This document shows positions 39,326-52,638 of a stretch of DNA of 64,000 nucleotides, one piece after another. The DNA lies in assembly GCA_003993805.1 (NCBI GenBank), contig RSEF01000004.1, positions 9,852,074 through 9,916,073 on the forward strand. Direction: 5' to 3'. Source of the DNA: Himantopus leucocephalus (Eukaryota; Chordata; Aves; Charadriiformes; Recurvirostridae). The number at the start of each line of letters is the position of its first letter. Positions within the stretch are counted from its first letter, which is position 1. Made by a program: the position numbers and the translations under genes. The notes under the pieces are model-generated. The model was not told the DNA's origin and did no database searches. It saw nothing but the letters and a program-made list of their open reading frames with translations.

Positions 39326-41342
39326 TGATGGAAATAATTATTTTACATATAATTAACATTCCTCAGAAGAATTAGGATTTTCCCAGTTTTCAAACACCTG
39401 TTACCCTATTTTCCCTTTGTTATGATATTTTTCTGTAAACTTTATTTTCTGTTTATCTAGAAATCCATTTGTAAATTTACTCTGTGAATAGCAATGATAG
39501 CACTAGGAAAACATCAATTTCCGTTGTAGTTACAAAATGAAACACAAAATAGGTGGAATTTGGACCTCTTGAAATTAGCTTTGCAATGTCACTGCTTCAT
39601 TTTGTCTTCATTTTGGTTGGAGAAATATCCAGCATCTCCTGGGTATTCTGGAAAATTACCTTCCATGGAAAAGCTGTCTGTAAACAGTGGTAACTTTCCG
39701 TAGTTTTTACCTGGGACTGATCAGTCACAATGCTCTCTATAGCTGTGGCCTGGGGGCCCAGATGAAAACGTTCGCCATCGCTGAAAGATTTCCAAATATT
39801 TCCAATGTTGATGATTTGTCATCAAGAGGAGATAGCAGCAGAAGAATTCACACTGATAAGTAATTTCAAATGTGGTACACACAGGGATTTCTACAGGTCG
39901 TCAGTACTATGTAACAATCAACCTACTGCTAGTAAATGGAAATGAATGACTTGTGGTCATAGCTGTAAACTAAATGTCTAATTTACTATTGCAGCAGCCT
40001 CATGACAAGGTAATATCTATTGCTTTTAGTAATATGTATTTTTCCTAGATCTAGAATTATGCTGCTGCTACCAGCAACCTCACCTCTGGGATTTTTGTTT
40101 TGAGTGGCACTGTCTACCCTGACTAGTTCAGGGATGTCCCATAAGCCACTTTTGTACAGCTGCATATGTCACAAATGGCAGGAATGCTCTGAGAAGTTGG
40201 CATATCGTTTTCTCTTCTGATGCTAACTATCTCAGGGATCTTTGCCACAGTGACTTCAATTTCCTCTGCTTGACAGACCTTATCTTATCAACAGCTTAAA
40301 ACATGTTTACAAACACAATACAATCAGAGTTCTGTGCTTTAGATGCCAAATTATTCTGTAAGCCATTGATCTTTATTACAGATTTGCAGGGTGTTGCTAA
40401 ATACATTAGTAATTATACATCTGGGCTGTCATAGCATCTACTCTTGGGCAATCTCCTTTTATGCTGTATTTGATTGATAGTTAGTTACAGACTTGATTCA
40501 AAATGAATTTAAAATCACGATGCTGGCATACAAAACAGATCAAGTTACTTTAACATTTCAGCCTAAACCTAAGATGGAAATACTGCTGCTATAACAAGGA
40601 TTATTTAATCATGTATAAAAATGTACCACTCGCATTCATTTATCTGTCCAAGGCAAGCATAAAGGTCTGGATTTCTAGTAAATGGCCATCTCTCTGCTTC
40701 CAGGAGCACAGTGTCAAGGAATAGCTATCTAGCAATCTAAAAATAGTAATAATTATGTTGTCGGTTCTTTTTCCTTCCTCGAATAACAAGGTTAACTATC
40801 AAAACCACACACATTCAGTTTAAGAATTTCTTTACATGCCAATCTCTTTTTTGGTATATTGACAGTGGTGAGGAAAAATACTTTCCAACAGGGTGCACAA
40901 GAAATGGAGCTCCAGAAGGTTTGCTTTATATGAGTATAAGAAGGGAGCAAGGACAAGACATACATAGGAATTACCGCTTGCATGAGAGAGGCAAAGGTCT
41001 GTAGATCTGAACACCTCTATGTAGCCCAGATTGAAAATTTTACAGGCTTGATCACCAGCAAGGTCATGATTTTACAGCTCTGGGTACCATACCTTCTGCA
41101 CAAGGGTGGTTCTGTTTGCAGGCATATTCCGTACCAATATCTAGAAAAAAGTGAGGATTATCCCCTTCCATTGTCAAGGTGAATCATGTTTCTAATTTTT
41201 TGTGTGATGTTCCTGTATGTGCAGATTCGTTTGCTCAAAGCAGGACTTCTTTTGAAATCAAAATCTGTAATCGAAAGATAACTGCGATGAAAACTCTGCT
41301 GTTTCTTTATATGGTCCATATTATGATAAATCTTTTACAATT

Positions 41343-41375
41343 AAGTACAGTTTATATTGAAATGGAATTGTAAAT
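41343..41375 (+). repeat. Left arm of a 34-bp imperfect inverted repeat
   Basis: This arm matches the reverse complement of 42310-42343 in 30 of 34 aligned columns, with one gap and three differences. All three differences are T here against C in the other arm read in the same sense. The shared core is 'gaaatggaattgtaaat' (17 bp, exact). The arms are 934 bp apart. No target-site duplication is visible outside them and similarity stops at the arm ends. Confidence 0.6.
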
Positions 41376-42154
41376 TGTTTTTAAACTATTTTTAACAGTA
41401 AAGCTGCACATCCGCCTGTCTTATATTAAAATCCTACATTAGATGCTGTACTCCTATGTATGTTTAAATGCGACCTATGTCATTCTTTCATGACGCTATT
41501 AAAAGAAATTGTTTCTCAATTTAATTTGAAGACTGAGTTTAAATGCTTTTGTATTTTGCTTTCATCTGTATAGTAAATTTATTATTGGAAAAACCTAAAC
41601 ACAGCACCTTTTGTTTATCTGAAGATAGGAAGCTATTAAAATTTTAACAGTTTAGAAACTAAATTCACCTGTAGAAAAATACTGAATTGTTTTACAAAAA
41701 GGTACAAACCCTGTTAAAATAAGAAAGAATTCAAAAAGATCACATTACTGAGAATTTAAAAGTTTAATGCATAGGCTCACTTCTTTTATTAAAGTAGCAA
41801 AATTGTCTATTTCATGTCTGCAAAAAAAATTAATGTATTTTCCTTGAAAGAAGTTTGCCAAAATTTTCCAACATGCAGGTGCTTTAAAAATTAGGGCTTT
41901 ATATCAGAAGAATATTGAGGTTTCCTTTATGGGAATGTAATATTTATTTAGCAGTGTGAGTCTGCTAAGGAAATCTTCTGTTTTCTTTTTGCATCCACAA
42001 GGTAATTTTTGTTGGTAAACTGATTAAATTGTTGATAATTACGGTCAGGCATTTGTAATTTACTCCATTTGTTTTATTTCTTTATGCTTATTTTATGTCT
42101 ATTTTAGCAACATTGGTGATGAAATAATGAAATTGAAAGGAAAACAACAAAATA

Positions 42155-42155
42155 N
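42155..42155. other. Single-N assembly join
   Basis: A lone N in an A-rich context. No duplicated flanking sequence is visible. Confidence 0.8.
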
Positions 42156-42309
42156 GTAAATTAAATAGATCGTAAGGAATTAGAGAATTCTCTCACTTCT
42201 TGAAATCATAAGTAATAGGTCTTTTGCTAATTAGTTTGTAGGAGTAGGATTTAAAAAAAAAAAAATAGGCAGGGAGTATTTTTGTAGGTCATATGTCCAA
42301 GCAGGGCAT

Positions 42310-42343
42310 ATTTACAATTCCATTTCGGTATAAGCTGTAGCTT
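42310..42343 (-). repeat. Right arm of a 34-bp imperfect inverted repeat
   Basis: This is the inverted partner of 41343-41375. It lies at the left edge of the CpG-richer patch and keeps a CpG (in 'ataccgaaat') where the other arm has TTG, compatible with CpG decay in the left arm. Confidence 0.6.
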
Positions 42344-43921
42344 GACTGCTGGTGCGCCGCCCTGGAGCGAAGGAATGTGCAGAAGGGGGACAGGGGCTGT
42401 AGATCAGTCTGTGGCTGCCAGGTGTCTCCCAAAGAGACGTGGCAGGGGAGCGCTCTGGTCTGAGGCTGTGCTGGTTGTGCAGGGTTCTTGCATGAGGGTA
42501 AGGAATTAATACTATGAAATGTCAAAAGTATGGAGGCGAGAACTGCTGTTTTCTACCGTTATGAAATGAAACTTTTTATTTATATATAAAAAAAATGCTA
42601 CTGACGTTTTATACCTTCTTTGCGGTGCTGTAAGTGGACTACAGGAAGCGCAGTGTGGAAAGGAGACTGCTACAGTGAATCAACTTGTTAGTATCAAGAT
42701 AAAACATGCCTGAAGGTCCTTGGGGTATAAATGTTTGCATATGAATAGACGTCAGTTATTCATTGCTTTTTACTGAGGCTTTGAAGTCTGGTCGCAAACA
42801 CTGTTTTAATTTTTCTTTCTACTCGTGTGTTTTCAGCAGTTATCCTTAACCTTTAATACAATGTGCTGTTTTGCATATTGAAGGAGATCCTTAAGTGGAA
42901 GGAAGGCTACGGTTTTACATATTGTAATACCCTTGTCACAGCCTTCTCTTAGACTGTTGGTGAGTGAAGGCTGCACCCCCCAGACAGCTCTTGCGGGTGG
43001 ACTGTTAAAGCAGGTCTCTGTCACAGTAGGTGCGAGGCCATTTCCCTGCTTACCGGGAAAGGTTCCTGTGGTATGTAAAGAGGAGCTGCTTTGAGGCTGG
43101 CTCTGCATGTAACCTGCCACAGGCAGCGCAAAGAGCAACTTCCTGTCTTGGACAATAAACTGTCCAATATTTCTGGAAAGACATATAGGATAACCTGAAA
43201 ATAATGAAGATCTTGAAGATGAATGAGATCTCCGAATACTGTCAATAGCAGTTTTGTAAAGAAATGTGAAAAAAGGGTAATAGATTAACTTTGCAGTAAA
43301 GTTCAAAACTCATAAATTTAAACTGCCTTTTAATTATAAAACCACCTTTTATATAAAAACAATATACAACTGTGAAATACTATTAAATATTGAGAAAAAT
43401 GTAATTAACTTATGTTCTTTAAAACTTCAACTGTAGATTCACCGGTAAGACTTGGTAGGAAAAAGCAATGCTTTTGGTGATGTCCACATGACCCTGTGAA
43501 TATAGAGCTGTCCTTGTACAAACAAAAAAGAGAACATGTAGGTAAGGTGTGCAGTCTCAAGTTGGCTGAAGTTTATTAGTAATCTATAAGAATGTGGCTA
43601 TTTTCTGCCTTACTGCATGCCATTGAGTTAGAAGTAGGAAGATAGCTGTTTTATAATACTGGGAAACGTATTCTTTTAAGGATGTTGCAGAAACATCTCT
43701 ATAGCCTATTAGAGAAACATGGTAGAAATCCTTCACCGTCATAGGTGAGGATATGTGCAGGTTTAGAGGCCCATACTTAAAGTAAAGGTACTAGGATGAC
43801 ATACATGTCTCACAGGAATGTTGACTGTGAGGAAAAAGAATTTTAGAGATCAAAAGGGTTTTCCAGAGAAAGCTTATTTGCACAGACTGTGGTTTACTGG
43901 GGAAGAGAAAGGTCTGTGGGG

Positions 43922-44012
43922 AAAGAAAAACAAAGAAACAAAAAAAAAAACCAGAACCAAAAAAACAAACAAACCCAAAACAAAACCCCAAAACCACAAA
44001 GAAACAAACAAT
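43922..44012. repeat. A-rich low-complexity tract with C clusters
   Basis: Long A runs are interrupted by C, CC and CCCC. Lysine-, asparagine- and glutamine-rich ORFs on + (43818-44141) and a Phe-rich ORF on - both derive from this composition and are not genes. Confidence 0.85.
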
Positions 44013-47000
44013 ACAGGCTGTTGTCCATATTCTGTTTATATAGATGCAATAGACATAGACACTTCTGGTCAAAAGGTCATAAAATGTTTGTGGGATACAA
44101 CAGTCAGATTGACTGTCCAGCTCACAGGTAGCCTCATATAGCATAGGTACCTTCTTTTGGAAGCTGTAAGGGTGGCTTAAAAGTGTGTGCTTCCTTTGCT
44201 CATCTCATAGAGCAGAGCATGTCTGAGATGTACCTTACTGGGAAGTACTCCTTGCTTCTGCAGTTAAATACTAGTGCATGAGACTGGACTACATCCAGCT
44301 TTACTCAGAATACATGCTTAAACATATCTTAATGAATTTTCCTATTGCTTTTGCTCCAGAGAAATGCCAACCTATTCTCTTCATTTTAAAGGATATCACA
44401 CAGATGGGCTTGGTTGCAAATATCAGGTCTGTATTTCTCTGCAAGCTGACAATTTCACTCTAAGCTTTCAGGCAGACCTAAATTTCAGAGTCCCCTCTCG
44501 TGCATTCTGATGTTAAGCTGCTGGGAATCTATCAGACTGTATTTCTGGGCAAGATGAAGGATATTTAATTGACCCAGATAATTTTCAGATAATTTTCACA
44601 AATCTTATTCCTTACTTCTCTTGGTCCATACGTCAGCACTTTCTTCTGTGCTCAAATTTGTATGATGAAAACATAATTCTCAGATTCAATGAGTCACCTT
44701 GGACATAGATAATAGTAGTAAACATCTAACAAAATCAAGGATACAATTTTATTCTTAATATTGTGTACAGCTATATTTTCCTACTTTTCTACCAAGCCTT
44801 AACTGAATCATGGAACTTTTAATGTGCTTGTTAAGAAGCTTGTGGGGTTTTTTTGTTGATGTTTTATAGCTAACAGTAATCTTGCATATAAATCACTTTG
44901 ATTAAAAATTTAGAAACCAAACTCTCTAATATAAAATCACACTGTTTGTTTATCTGGTAATCAAATTAAATACATTCTAAAGCACCTGGGTAGTGGATTA
45001 AAAGGCTAACTATGGGCTCAAAGAATATAGTGATTGTATTTTTATATAACTTTGTAGAAACTCTTTGTAGCATTTTTCTTATTTCCCCACCAGCAGTTTA
45101 AAATTCACCTGCAATGAGACTATTGCCTGTCATCAAACAACTTCAATTATTTATTTTTTCATTTTTAATCTTCCTTTAATTTTGATGGGTGAAGTCCTGT
45201 GTCTACAGGAAAGTTGGACTTAGCTTTCAAACAGTAACATTTGTAACCTGTGTTGTTTTTCAGAAACACAAAATTAATGAGCAAGTTCTATAATCTCAGT
45301 ATCTGTCATTATTTGGAAAGATATCTCCCCATTGTCTTGATTAAGAGTTCTATGCGTTGGTTTTATGTAGATGCTTTGACTCAAATGAGGGAACCTCCAC
45401 CCTAATTTTCTGTTTGATATGATCAATTCATGTTCCTCTCAACACAACTCAAATGTATTGATGATACCAGAATAATCATAAGGGTTAAAGTGTATATCAC
45501 TGACTGCTCATGCAGTAAACACAACTGTAGAAGTCTGAGAAGTTATCAAATCTATTTTGTTGCTGTCTGGTCTGCTGATAATCACAAAATAAACAGAAAT
45601 AAACTGTATTATAATAGGCTCTCTGAATATCAGTTTTCCAGATGATTAAGGCCGCTAATTATCGATGATGACTGTCCCATAAAGCACAGATGTAGAAAAA
45701 CAGCATCACATTTTGCAATAGCACTTTCTATTTCTGAGTTCAAGTAAGGTTTCGTGAAGTGTGATGGATTTAATAGTGTACGCTTGTTAGGACTTGTGTG
45801 CAAAGAATTCACGGAGGACAGGACATGTCTATGTACTACTGCTTCTTAGGGAAAATGTCATTTTGGTGATTGACTGCTTAAAATCGAGGATAGACATGAG
45901 CTTTAATGCAAAAAATCTAAAACTACTAGTTTGCTATCAAACACCCTATCTATTGATTTAACTCTCACACTACTATTCTGATTTATTTATTATACCTGCT
46001 TTGCCTTTCACGATCAAATCCCAACGTAGTCTATGACACCTGGAGGTCTTTTTGTGTTTATTACCAGCAAAAGATGCAGTGCCAAGAAATTGGAGTTCTC
46101 ATGCAAACGGATTAACTCCGATGTTGTTCATAACCTTAAAATTACCATACGATGTTGACAGAAATCTGCTTTTATTCTCAGTTTTTCTTCCAGAAAATGT
46201 GCTGGAAACAGTAGGTTTTTCTGGAGGAGCATCACACCCTTTTGCATGCTTCATTATCTATCTGAACATTTTATTCTGCTTTCATTCTACCACAGAGTTT
46301 TAGTCACTTCTTTAATCTGATTATTTGAAACAGTTTCTACTCCTTTAGTATGATACAAATTTTGCTGAAAATTATAGTATTTTTTTTCTCTCCTGAATTA
46401 ATATGCTTCTTCATACTATATAAAATCGATGGGTTTGCTAGATGTGGTTTGATTAAACAGGCATGGTATTTTGTTACCTATTTACAGCTCTTTTTGCAGA
46501 ACTTCCTTAATGAAGTATGTGACTCTATCTCCAATAGTGCAAACAAATAGATACTTTTCCATGGTTCACAACCAAAGTGCTTGCAGAATCTGAAGTTAAG
46601 GCTTGCCTTACAGAAGTCAGTTTTATCAGCAGTAGGTTGTATTTCACTAGTTTGCAAGCAGTATTGCTGTAAATACTCTTGATTTCAACATTGTCCAAGT
46701 TTAAAAGTCATAATGCTGTCAATATTTATAAATAAAGTAAAATATTCCCTTTTTTGGAAAATGTGAAGAGGAACAGCTTTATAATTTCTTTCAGTATGTC
46801 TTTGAAGCCCATTGGAATGGAAAGGAAAAACACTGTCTACATTATCCTTCATATCACTTCAGTGCCACAATGTCCTTGCGGCAAAGAAGTTACTGGTTCC
46901 ATTTACTAATATAAACGATATTCCTCTATCTGGATCTGCTTTGCTTTCACAGATAAAATCTCCTCAAACATCTTTCTGTTCTGAAACTGAGTGGTGATAA

Positions 47001-49659
47001 ACAGGATATTACTTAGATCTATTCTCTTATTTCCCGTGGTACTGAGGCAAATGATGCAGGGCAATGTTAGTTGCTGTTTAGATGTTGTTCAAATGATTAT
47101 TCTGAAGTTGCTGCTGCTTAAAATCCTTTCAGTGGTTTTAAGACGTAAAGTGTAGACACAGCATTGGCATTCTGCTTCATCAAGCATATAGATGAAGTGG
47201 GCCTTGGGACCATATAGCATTGTTCCCCGTAGGCTTCATCTGGGTGTACAGAAAAAGAGGTGATGAAAATGGAGACAGATCACGGTGTTTGAAAGTAGGG
47301 GGAGTAGGAATTTTTGGACATCAGAGATCTAAAAATAGTGGGGGTTTCCTGAAATTTGTATAAGTATTGGTAACTAAAGTTGTCATTAAAAAATCATCAT
47401 TGATAAACCTCTTCTTCCATTTTCTCTCCACTTTAGTCCATATTTTCTTGGTGATAAATAATGTTCCTGACAGTTCTCAGTGGCCTCATTTCTGATTCAA
47501 ACTGTTCCTTAGCCATGTTTTCCTGTGCTGGTATTCTTTCTGTTTTGCTCAAAAGACCCTGAATTTTATGAAGAGTTCCAGAGGTTTTATGACACTTCAA
47601 CGTGTCATTCTCCACCAAAGTCTGGTAAAGACCAGTTTCTGCCTCAACTATACAGAACTCCAAGTGAAGGTGTGGCTCTGAGGTTTAGATCCAGAAAAAA
47701 ATTTCAAAGTCAGAGTTTGGAATCTTGCACGCTTTCTCATCTTAATTCCAAAGTGGAAAAAAATCCCTATGTAGTACTTCCCTATGGGGTTGTCTCTTGT
47801 TTTCTTTTTATATTTTTGATAATCATTTTTCAGGATCTAACATTTATGTTTGCATCAGAGCTTACATATACACTTAAAATGAAAGACTCTCCTGTGCTTT
47901 GAGACCTTAAAAGGTTTGAAATCTTGGTTTTTAACTTCGCTTATTCATTCGGGCAAATTGAGCTTCAAAGAGTACACATTATTGCCACGGAAATTTTATA
48001 TCTTAATGGGTTTTTGAGCCCCATTCTCCAGTGGAATCATCCATTAAGAAGAAAAAATGAAAGTGAATTTAATTTGTGTCTGTTATACAACCATATATAC
48101 ATTCTAAAATGCAAAATACAGAAATGCAACTATGTTCCCTCAAGAAAGATCTATGTAAGCAATGTAAAACTCATTGACTTTAAGTATGTTTCACCTTAAA
48201 AAGAAAGAATGATTTGAAGCCTTTCTTTCCTCTCTTGAAAGCACAAACAGTTCACAGATGCATTCTGTATGAATTTTAATAGGCCTAGGGCAGAATAGTG
48301 AAATCTTTGACAGCGAGTAGTGTAATGAAGGAACAAACAACACAGATGAATAAGTTTTTCTTCAGTTGTGGCTTGGAGTTGTTTGTGGATTACAGAAAAA
48401 TGGGAGCCAAGTATGCTGACCTTCCTACTTAAAAAGTTTTAGTTTTGTAATTCTGTTTAGTTCTATAATTCTGCTTTTTCTTTTTTTTTTGTACATATAC
48501 AAATCAAAGCTCACCAAAGGCAATCTTGCATAAAGTGACAGCTGTTTATTTAAATTATCCTAGCCTCATTGTATTTCCATCTTTCCCTGACAGACATATG
48601 TTCAGTTGTTGCATTAGAAATAGATGCACATATTGTTTGCCATCCTGTAGTAACTGGGGACTGGACAATACCAGTTGCTCAGACAGTTGTATTGTATTTG
48701 AGATCTATTTAACAAGTGGTGTTCTTATTTTTTTTATTTTAATCAATTCAGTGGCACATATGTTTGAATAAACATTGTGACTATTTTGTATTAGAAGATA
48801 TGATTAATTGATCATAATAACATAAGGGAAATGTCAACAGAATGCATAGCCTCAAGTGTGTAACAAGTTAAAACTGGCCTGAGTTTGCTACAAGTATAGC
48901 TTGCAGGATATATGAAGGCATAATGGTTTGTCTCCATTTGGAATTTTAACATGGATTTAACGTGAAAAGAGGTAATAAAAGTTTATAATTTTTTCACTGT
49001 GTTGAAAAACACTTAGAGAACCGCACCATCTTAAAGGGCTCATTTCTCAAACGGGGATTTTTACCTGTGGAAAAGAAACATAGGTATCCTTTCCACCACC
49101 AGTCAGAGCAGGCACAGGGCAAAAGGACTGAATCTGAGAGGAGAAAGTTCTCGAGTTTTCAGAGTAGGTAGCATAGTTAATCCTTAATACCTAGTCACTG
49201 TTCTGGGTAATTCTTCCTGCTTAGCTCCCAAGTGGTGGTGTTTGTCCAACACGTGGTCCCAGTTGCTGCTCTGTAATTCTTATGGGGGTGGGGATGGAGG
49301 TGGTTCAAGCTTATAAACATATATTCCAAGTTGTACTAACCCAGAAATATAAAGTTTGAAGGAACTGTGCTCCTAAAGCCTAGTGGAATAAAACATTTTT
49401 TCTTAAATCCTCATCCAACTCACTATTTTACTGTCTTGCCAATATATCTGTTATAGCCACCTCATGCTTTTGTAATTCTCATTCTGAAGATAAGAACAAA
49501 TAATGAAAACTGAAAAGCTGACTGAAGCAATGGTATTGAACATATGAAGGGAAACTTCTTTGATTTCTCATTGTCCCCTCCTTGTTTGGAATATTTCCTT
49601 GTTGTTTAGGTTTTGAAGCCCATGGCATCGTTGTATATTTTGTTGGCTTGATTTTCATT

Positions 49660-49719
49660 GGGGGGGTGGTGGTGGTGACGGTGGTGGTGGTGTTTGTTGG
49701 GGTGGTTTTGGTTGGAGTG
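49660..49719 (+). repeat. GGT-rich tract with G-quadruplex potential
   Basis: A run of 7 G leads into GGT repeats and further GG and GGGG groups. The many short G runs with 1-4 nt loops could fold as a mostly two-tier G-quadruplex on the + strand. A Thr/Pro-rich minus-strand ORF over it is a composition artefact. Confidence 0.75.
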
Positions 49720-50853
49720 TTTTTTTCTTTTTCTTCACAAAATGCCTCTACTTCCTTGATATTCAAAGCAGTTGCCACAATTTTTTAGATGAAGAACTTG
49801 CTACAGGTATTATGGCTTTCCTGGTTGCTTTGTTGTAAAGACTCCTGAATTTGACTTCTTTCTGGGGGCACCAGAAACTAACTGGTATACAACCCAGACA
49901 GTTAGTAGTGCCAGTTTCTAAACCTGAGTATCAGTGTTATGTATCCTACTCTTGCCCTGGGTATAGGGAGTATTTGGACAATGATGATCGTCTCTCTTGT
50001 TCCATGCAGCATCAGAAATGTTCTAAGAGATTGCCGTCTTCATGTATGCAGTTTTGTTATGAGTTTCACAAGGATGACAGCTGATGGTTTGGACATCCTT
50101 TAAGCGTGAAAGGATACCTATTTTGCTAGTTCTGCTGATGAACCAGATTTCAAAAATAGTCTTGAGAGTTTTTAATGCACTGAGTCCAAGTTAGTACTAT
50201 TTTTGAATAAATAGAAGATTTTGCCTTTTCATTACATGTCATTATAGCATTCTTACGATCAGTTAGATGCAGTTTTGCTTGAGAGCAAAAGGCAAAGCAA
50301 GTTTACCTCAAATCTTTCATTCTGAATTTAAATAACTTCTTAATTTACACTTTGGTTTTTATTAAAAGATTTGGAAAAAAAAACATATCTTGGTAAACTT
50401 TACGTATTGGAGCTATTTACAGATGCATTCTAGCTATTCGGATTTGTCAGGTGTAGGTACAAGTGTTACTGAAGTACTAATATAACTCAAAACATATCAT
50501 TGGTTATTTGGTCTTGCTGGCAATGAACAGCATTTGCAAATCCTGACTATGTTAATAGCAGCAGGCAAATAATGAAACTAGTTCATGTGGAAAAATCTTT
50601 TTTAGAAATTAATAATTTTGAGGAATGCTTAAAATTCCTCAAAAACAATGTATTTAAGTAGAAATATCTGCTATAGTTATGTAAATTTGAGATATGTATG
50701 AAAATGCAATTGGCAGTCAAGGGGTTAAACTGATCATCACTGAAGATGAGGGTTGGAATATCAGGGGAGTTATGGTCCACGTTTCAAAAGTCTGTGTGCT
50801 GAGGGAAAACTGCTACAAGCCAGCATCTCCAAATCACCAAGTTTGATGACCTG

Positions 50854-50876
50854 CCCACCCACCCCCCACCCCCCGC
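50854..50876. repeat. C-rich tract
   Basis: CCCACCC and CCCCCCACCCCCC groups stand in otherwise AT-rich DNA. It could form an i-motif on this strand or a G-quadruplex on the other. No gene start is nearby. Confidence 0.7.
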
Positions 50877-52021
50877 AATGTACTTTGCATATCAACTTCA
50901 GTTAAGGATTGGGAATAGTGTTCCTTGCCATGAAAGATGACATAATATAACTAAGAGTTCTTCTATAAAAGATAGGGGGTTTAAATTATTTTTTGAAAAA
51001 ACTTTTCTTACGTAGAAATGATGCTTTTTAAAATTTCTTAGAAGAAACATCAATCCTTGTTTGGTAGCATGATGAATTGTAGTGTGGCTAGTCAGGAGCA
51101 TGAAAAACTTCTTTAAGGAAATACAATGACAGAGAGAAGCTCCAAGAAAAAGTCTGGAGACAATGTTATTTCTAGTATCTAATAAACTATTTGCAAAATA
51201 CATGTGAATAATCTGTTACATGACATTGCCACAATGTATACATACATGTATTCTCTAGTATATGTTTTCCCCTTGCATGGTGCTTTAGAAATGCTTTAAA
51301 TGATTGGTACTAATTATTCATCAGTTCAGCAATCCAGAAGCTGTCATTCATTGGTAACAGCATTTCCTTCGTTGTTTGCAACTGGAAAAAAAAATTTCTC
51401 CCAAGCAATTAGATTTAATTTTCATTTGTTCTTCCCTACTTATGGACTAAAATGTTTCTCATTGCTGTCTAGAGAGAGTCCATGAACCTCTGTAAAGGAA
51501 AGGCTTGAGGGGAGCGGAATAAGGAGTTCTGGGATGTTTGCCCAGTAACATCAGTGCTCAGCAGTTTCTCATTTCACTTTATAGTTTCCAATAAGAAAAG
51601 ATCTTTTCTGAACAGTGAAATGAATACTGTGTATACCTGTCATTTTCCCTGATTTGCTTTACACTCAGTTCTCTTGAATATTTATTGATTCCTATATTAC
51701 CAGTTTGAGACCCTTTCGTGCCTGTTATGTATACCCTCTACAATTTGATTTTCGAAAATCAATATACTGTAACTAAAGATGTTTCTACTTTCTGCTTACA
51801 AAACAAAAGCAGAACCCCAGCCAGGTGACAGGGTAAAATGAGAAAAATACAGAAAAAGTTTCAAGTGCATCCTAATGTGCATCTTTTCTTACGTCTTACT
51901 TTGAGGTTAAGTTAGAGAATTAGCTGTATAATAAATACAATACTATAAAGTTGATAGAATCTCCTTTTAATCAGGAATTTTAGCTTTCAAAGTTAAAACA
52001 CTACATACAATTATACTCATT

Positions 52022-52040
52022 TCCTCCCCTCCCCCCCCCC
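52022..52040. repeat. Poly-C tract
   Basis: A short TC-rich lead ends in 10 consecutive C. It is low complexity and likely to vary in length between individuals or sequencing reads. Confidence 0.75.
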
Positions 52041-52284
52041 AAGCTTAATTTGTAAGGAAAAATTGGAATGTCAACATTGTTGAAATACTTCTGAAATGAA
52101 ATCTTTTGCTATTTTACTTGGTATTTTTTGTGCTACAAGCTTGCATGTTATAAAATAGAACAAAATCATTCCTTTGGAATGACTTTTCTCCAAATTTCCA
52201 CATTTACTCCTACATAGAGCCTGAGGGAGTTACTCTGGATTCAGTTATTTTATACTTTTAACCTTGAATGATGGAAGGAAAAAG

Positions 52285-52610
52285 TAAACTTACTAAATCT
52301 GTGGATGACAATGACCTGGAAGGGCATGCAAACAATTTGGAGGACAAGGTTACAATTTAAATTAACCTTCATAAATTGGAGAAATGATATGAATCACACA
52401 GATAACGTTCAGTAAATAGAAGTGTGAAGTACCACATTTGGCAAGGAGAAATGAAAAGCACAAATACAACAGGAGGGAGTATTGAGTAGGCAATGCTAAG
52501 TGTAGGCCAGGATGCAGGAATCGGTGAGTCATAAACTGAACACGTCAGGAATGAATATTGTGTTCAGCTGTATCTTTAAGAGACATTAGTTCAGAGCCCT
52601 GTAAGTAGAG
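52285..52610 (+). mobile_element. Ancient CR1/L2-like LINE fragment (end of RT region)
   Basis: The block order corresponds to the CR1/L2 segment that encodes the C-terminal end of the reverse transcriptase. 'aaatctgtggatgacaatga' fits the family 'aaatttgcagatgacac' block. 'ggaggacaaggtta' follows, then 'ttcataaattggagaaatga', 'gtgaagtaccacatttggc' (family 'aggtactgcatttgg') and 'aatattgtgttcagct'. The frame is destroyed by many indels. It runs close to the scaffold gap at 52639, so the true right end may be hidden. Confidence 0.65.
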
Positions 52611-52638
52611 GTTTGAATAACTGGGTTTACTTAGTGAA

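Larger units (their letters stand above)
39326..52284. other. Gene-free stretch with one GC/CpG-richer patch
   Basis: No gene is supported. From about 42.33 to 42.66 kb there are roughly ten CpG dinucleotides, noticeably more than in the surrounding AT-rich DNA. The patch leads into a 157-codon minus-strand ORF at 42833-43306. These and the inverted repeat at 41343/42343 are treated as findings. Otherwise I see only low-complexity tracts. Confidence 0.5.

Noticed and set aside
43791..44144. Lys/Asn/Gln-rich (+) and Phe-rich (-) ORFs
   Set aside because: They are translations of an A-rich low-complexity tract.
49479..49778. Thr/Pro-rich minus-strand ORF resembling a mucin-like protein
   Set aside because: The Thr/Pro stretch is the reverse complement of the GGT-rich simple repeat.
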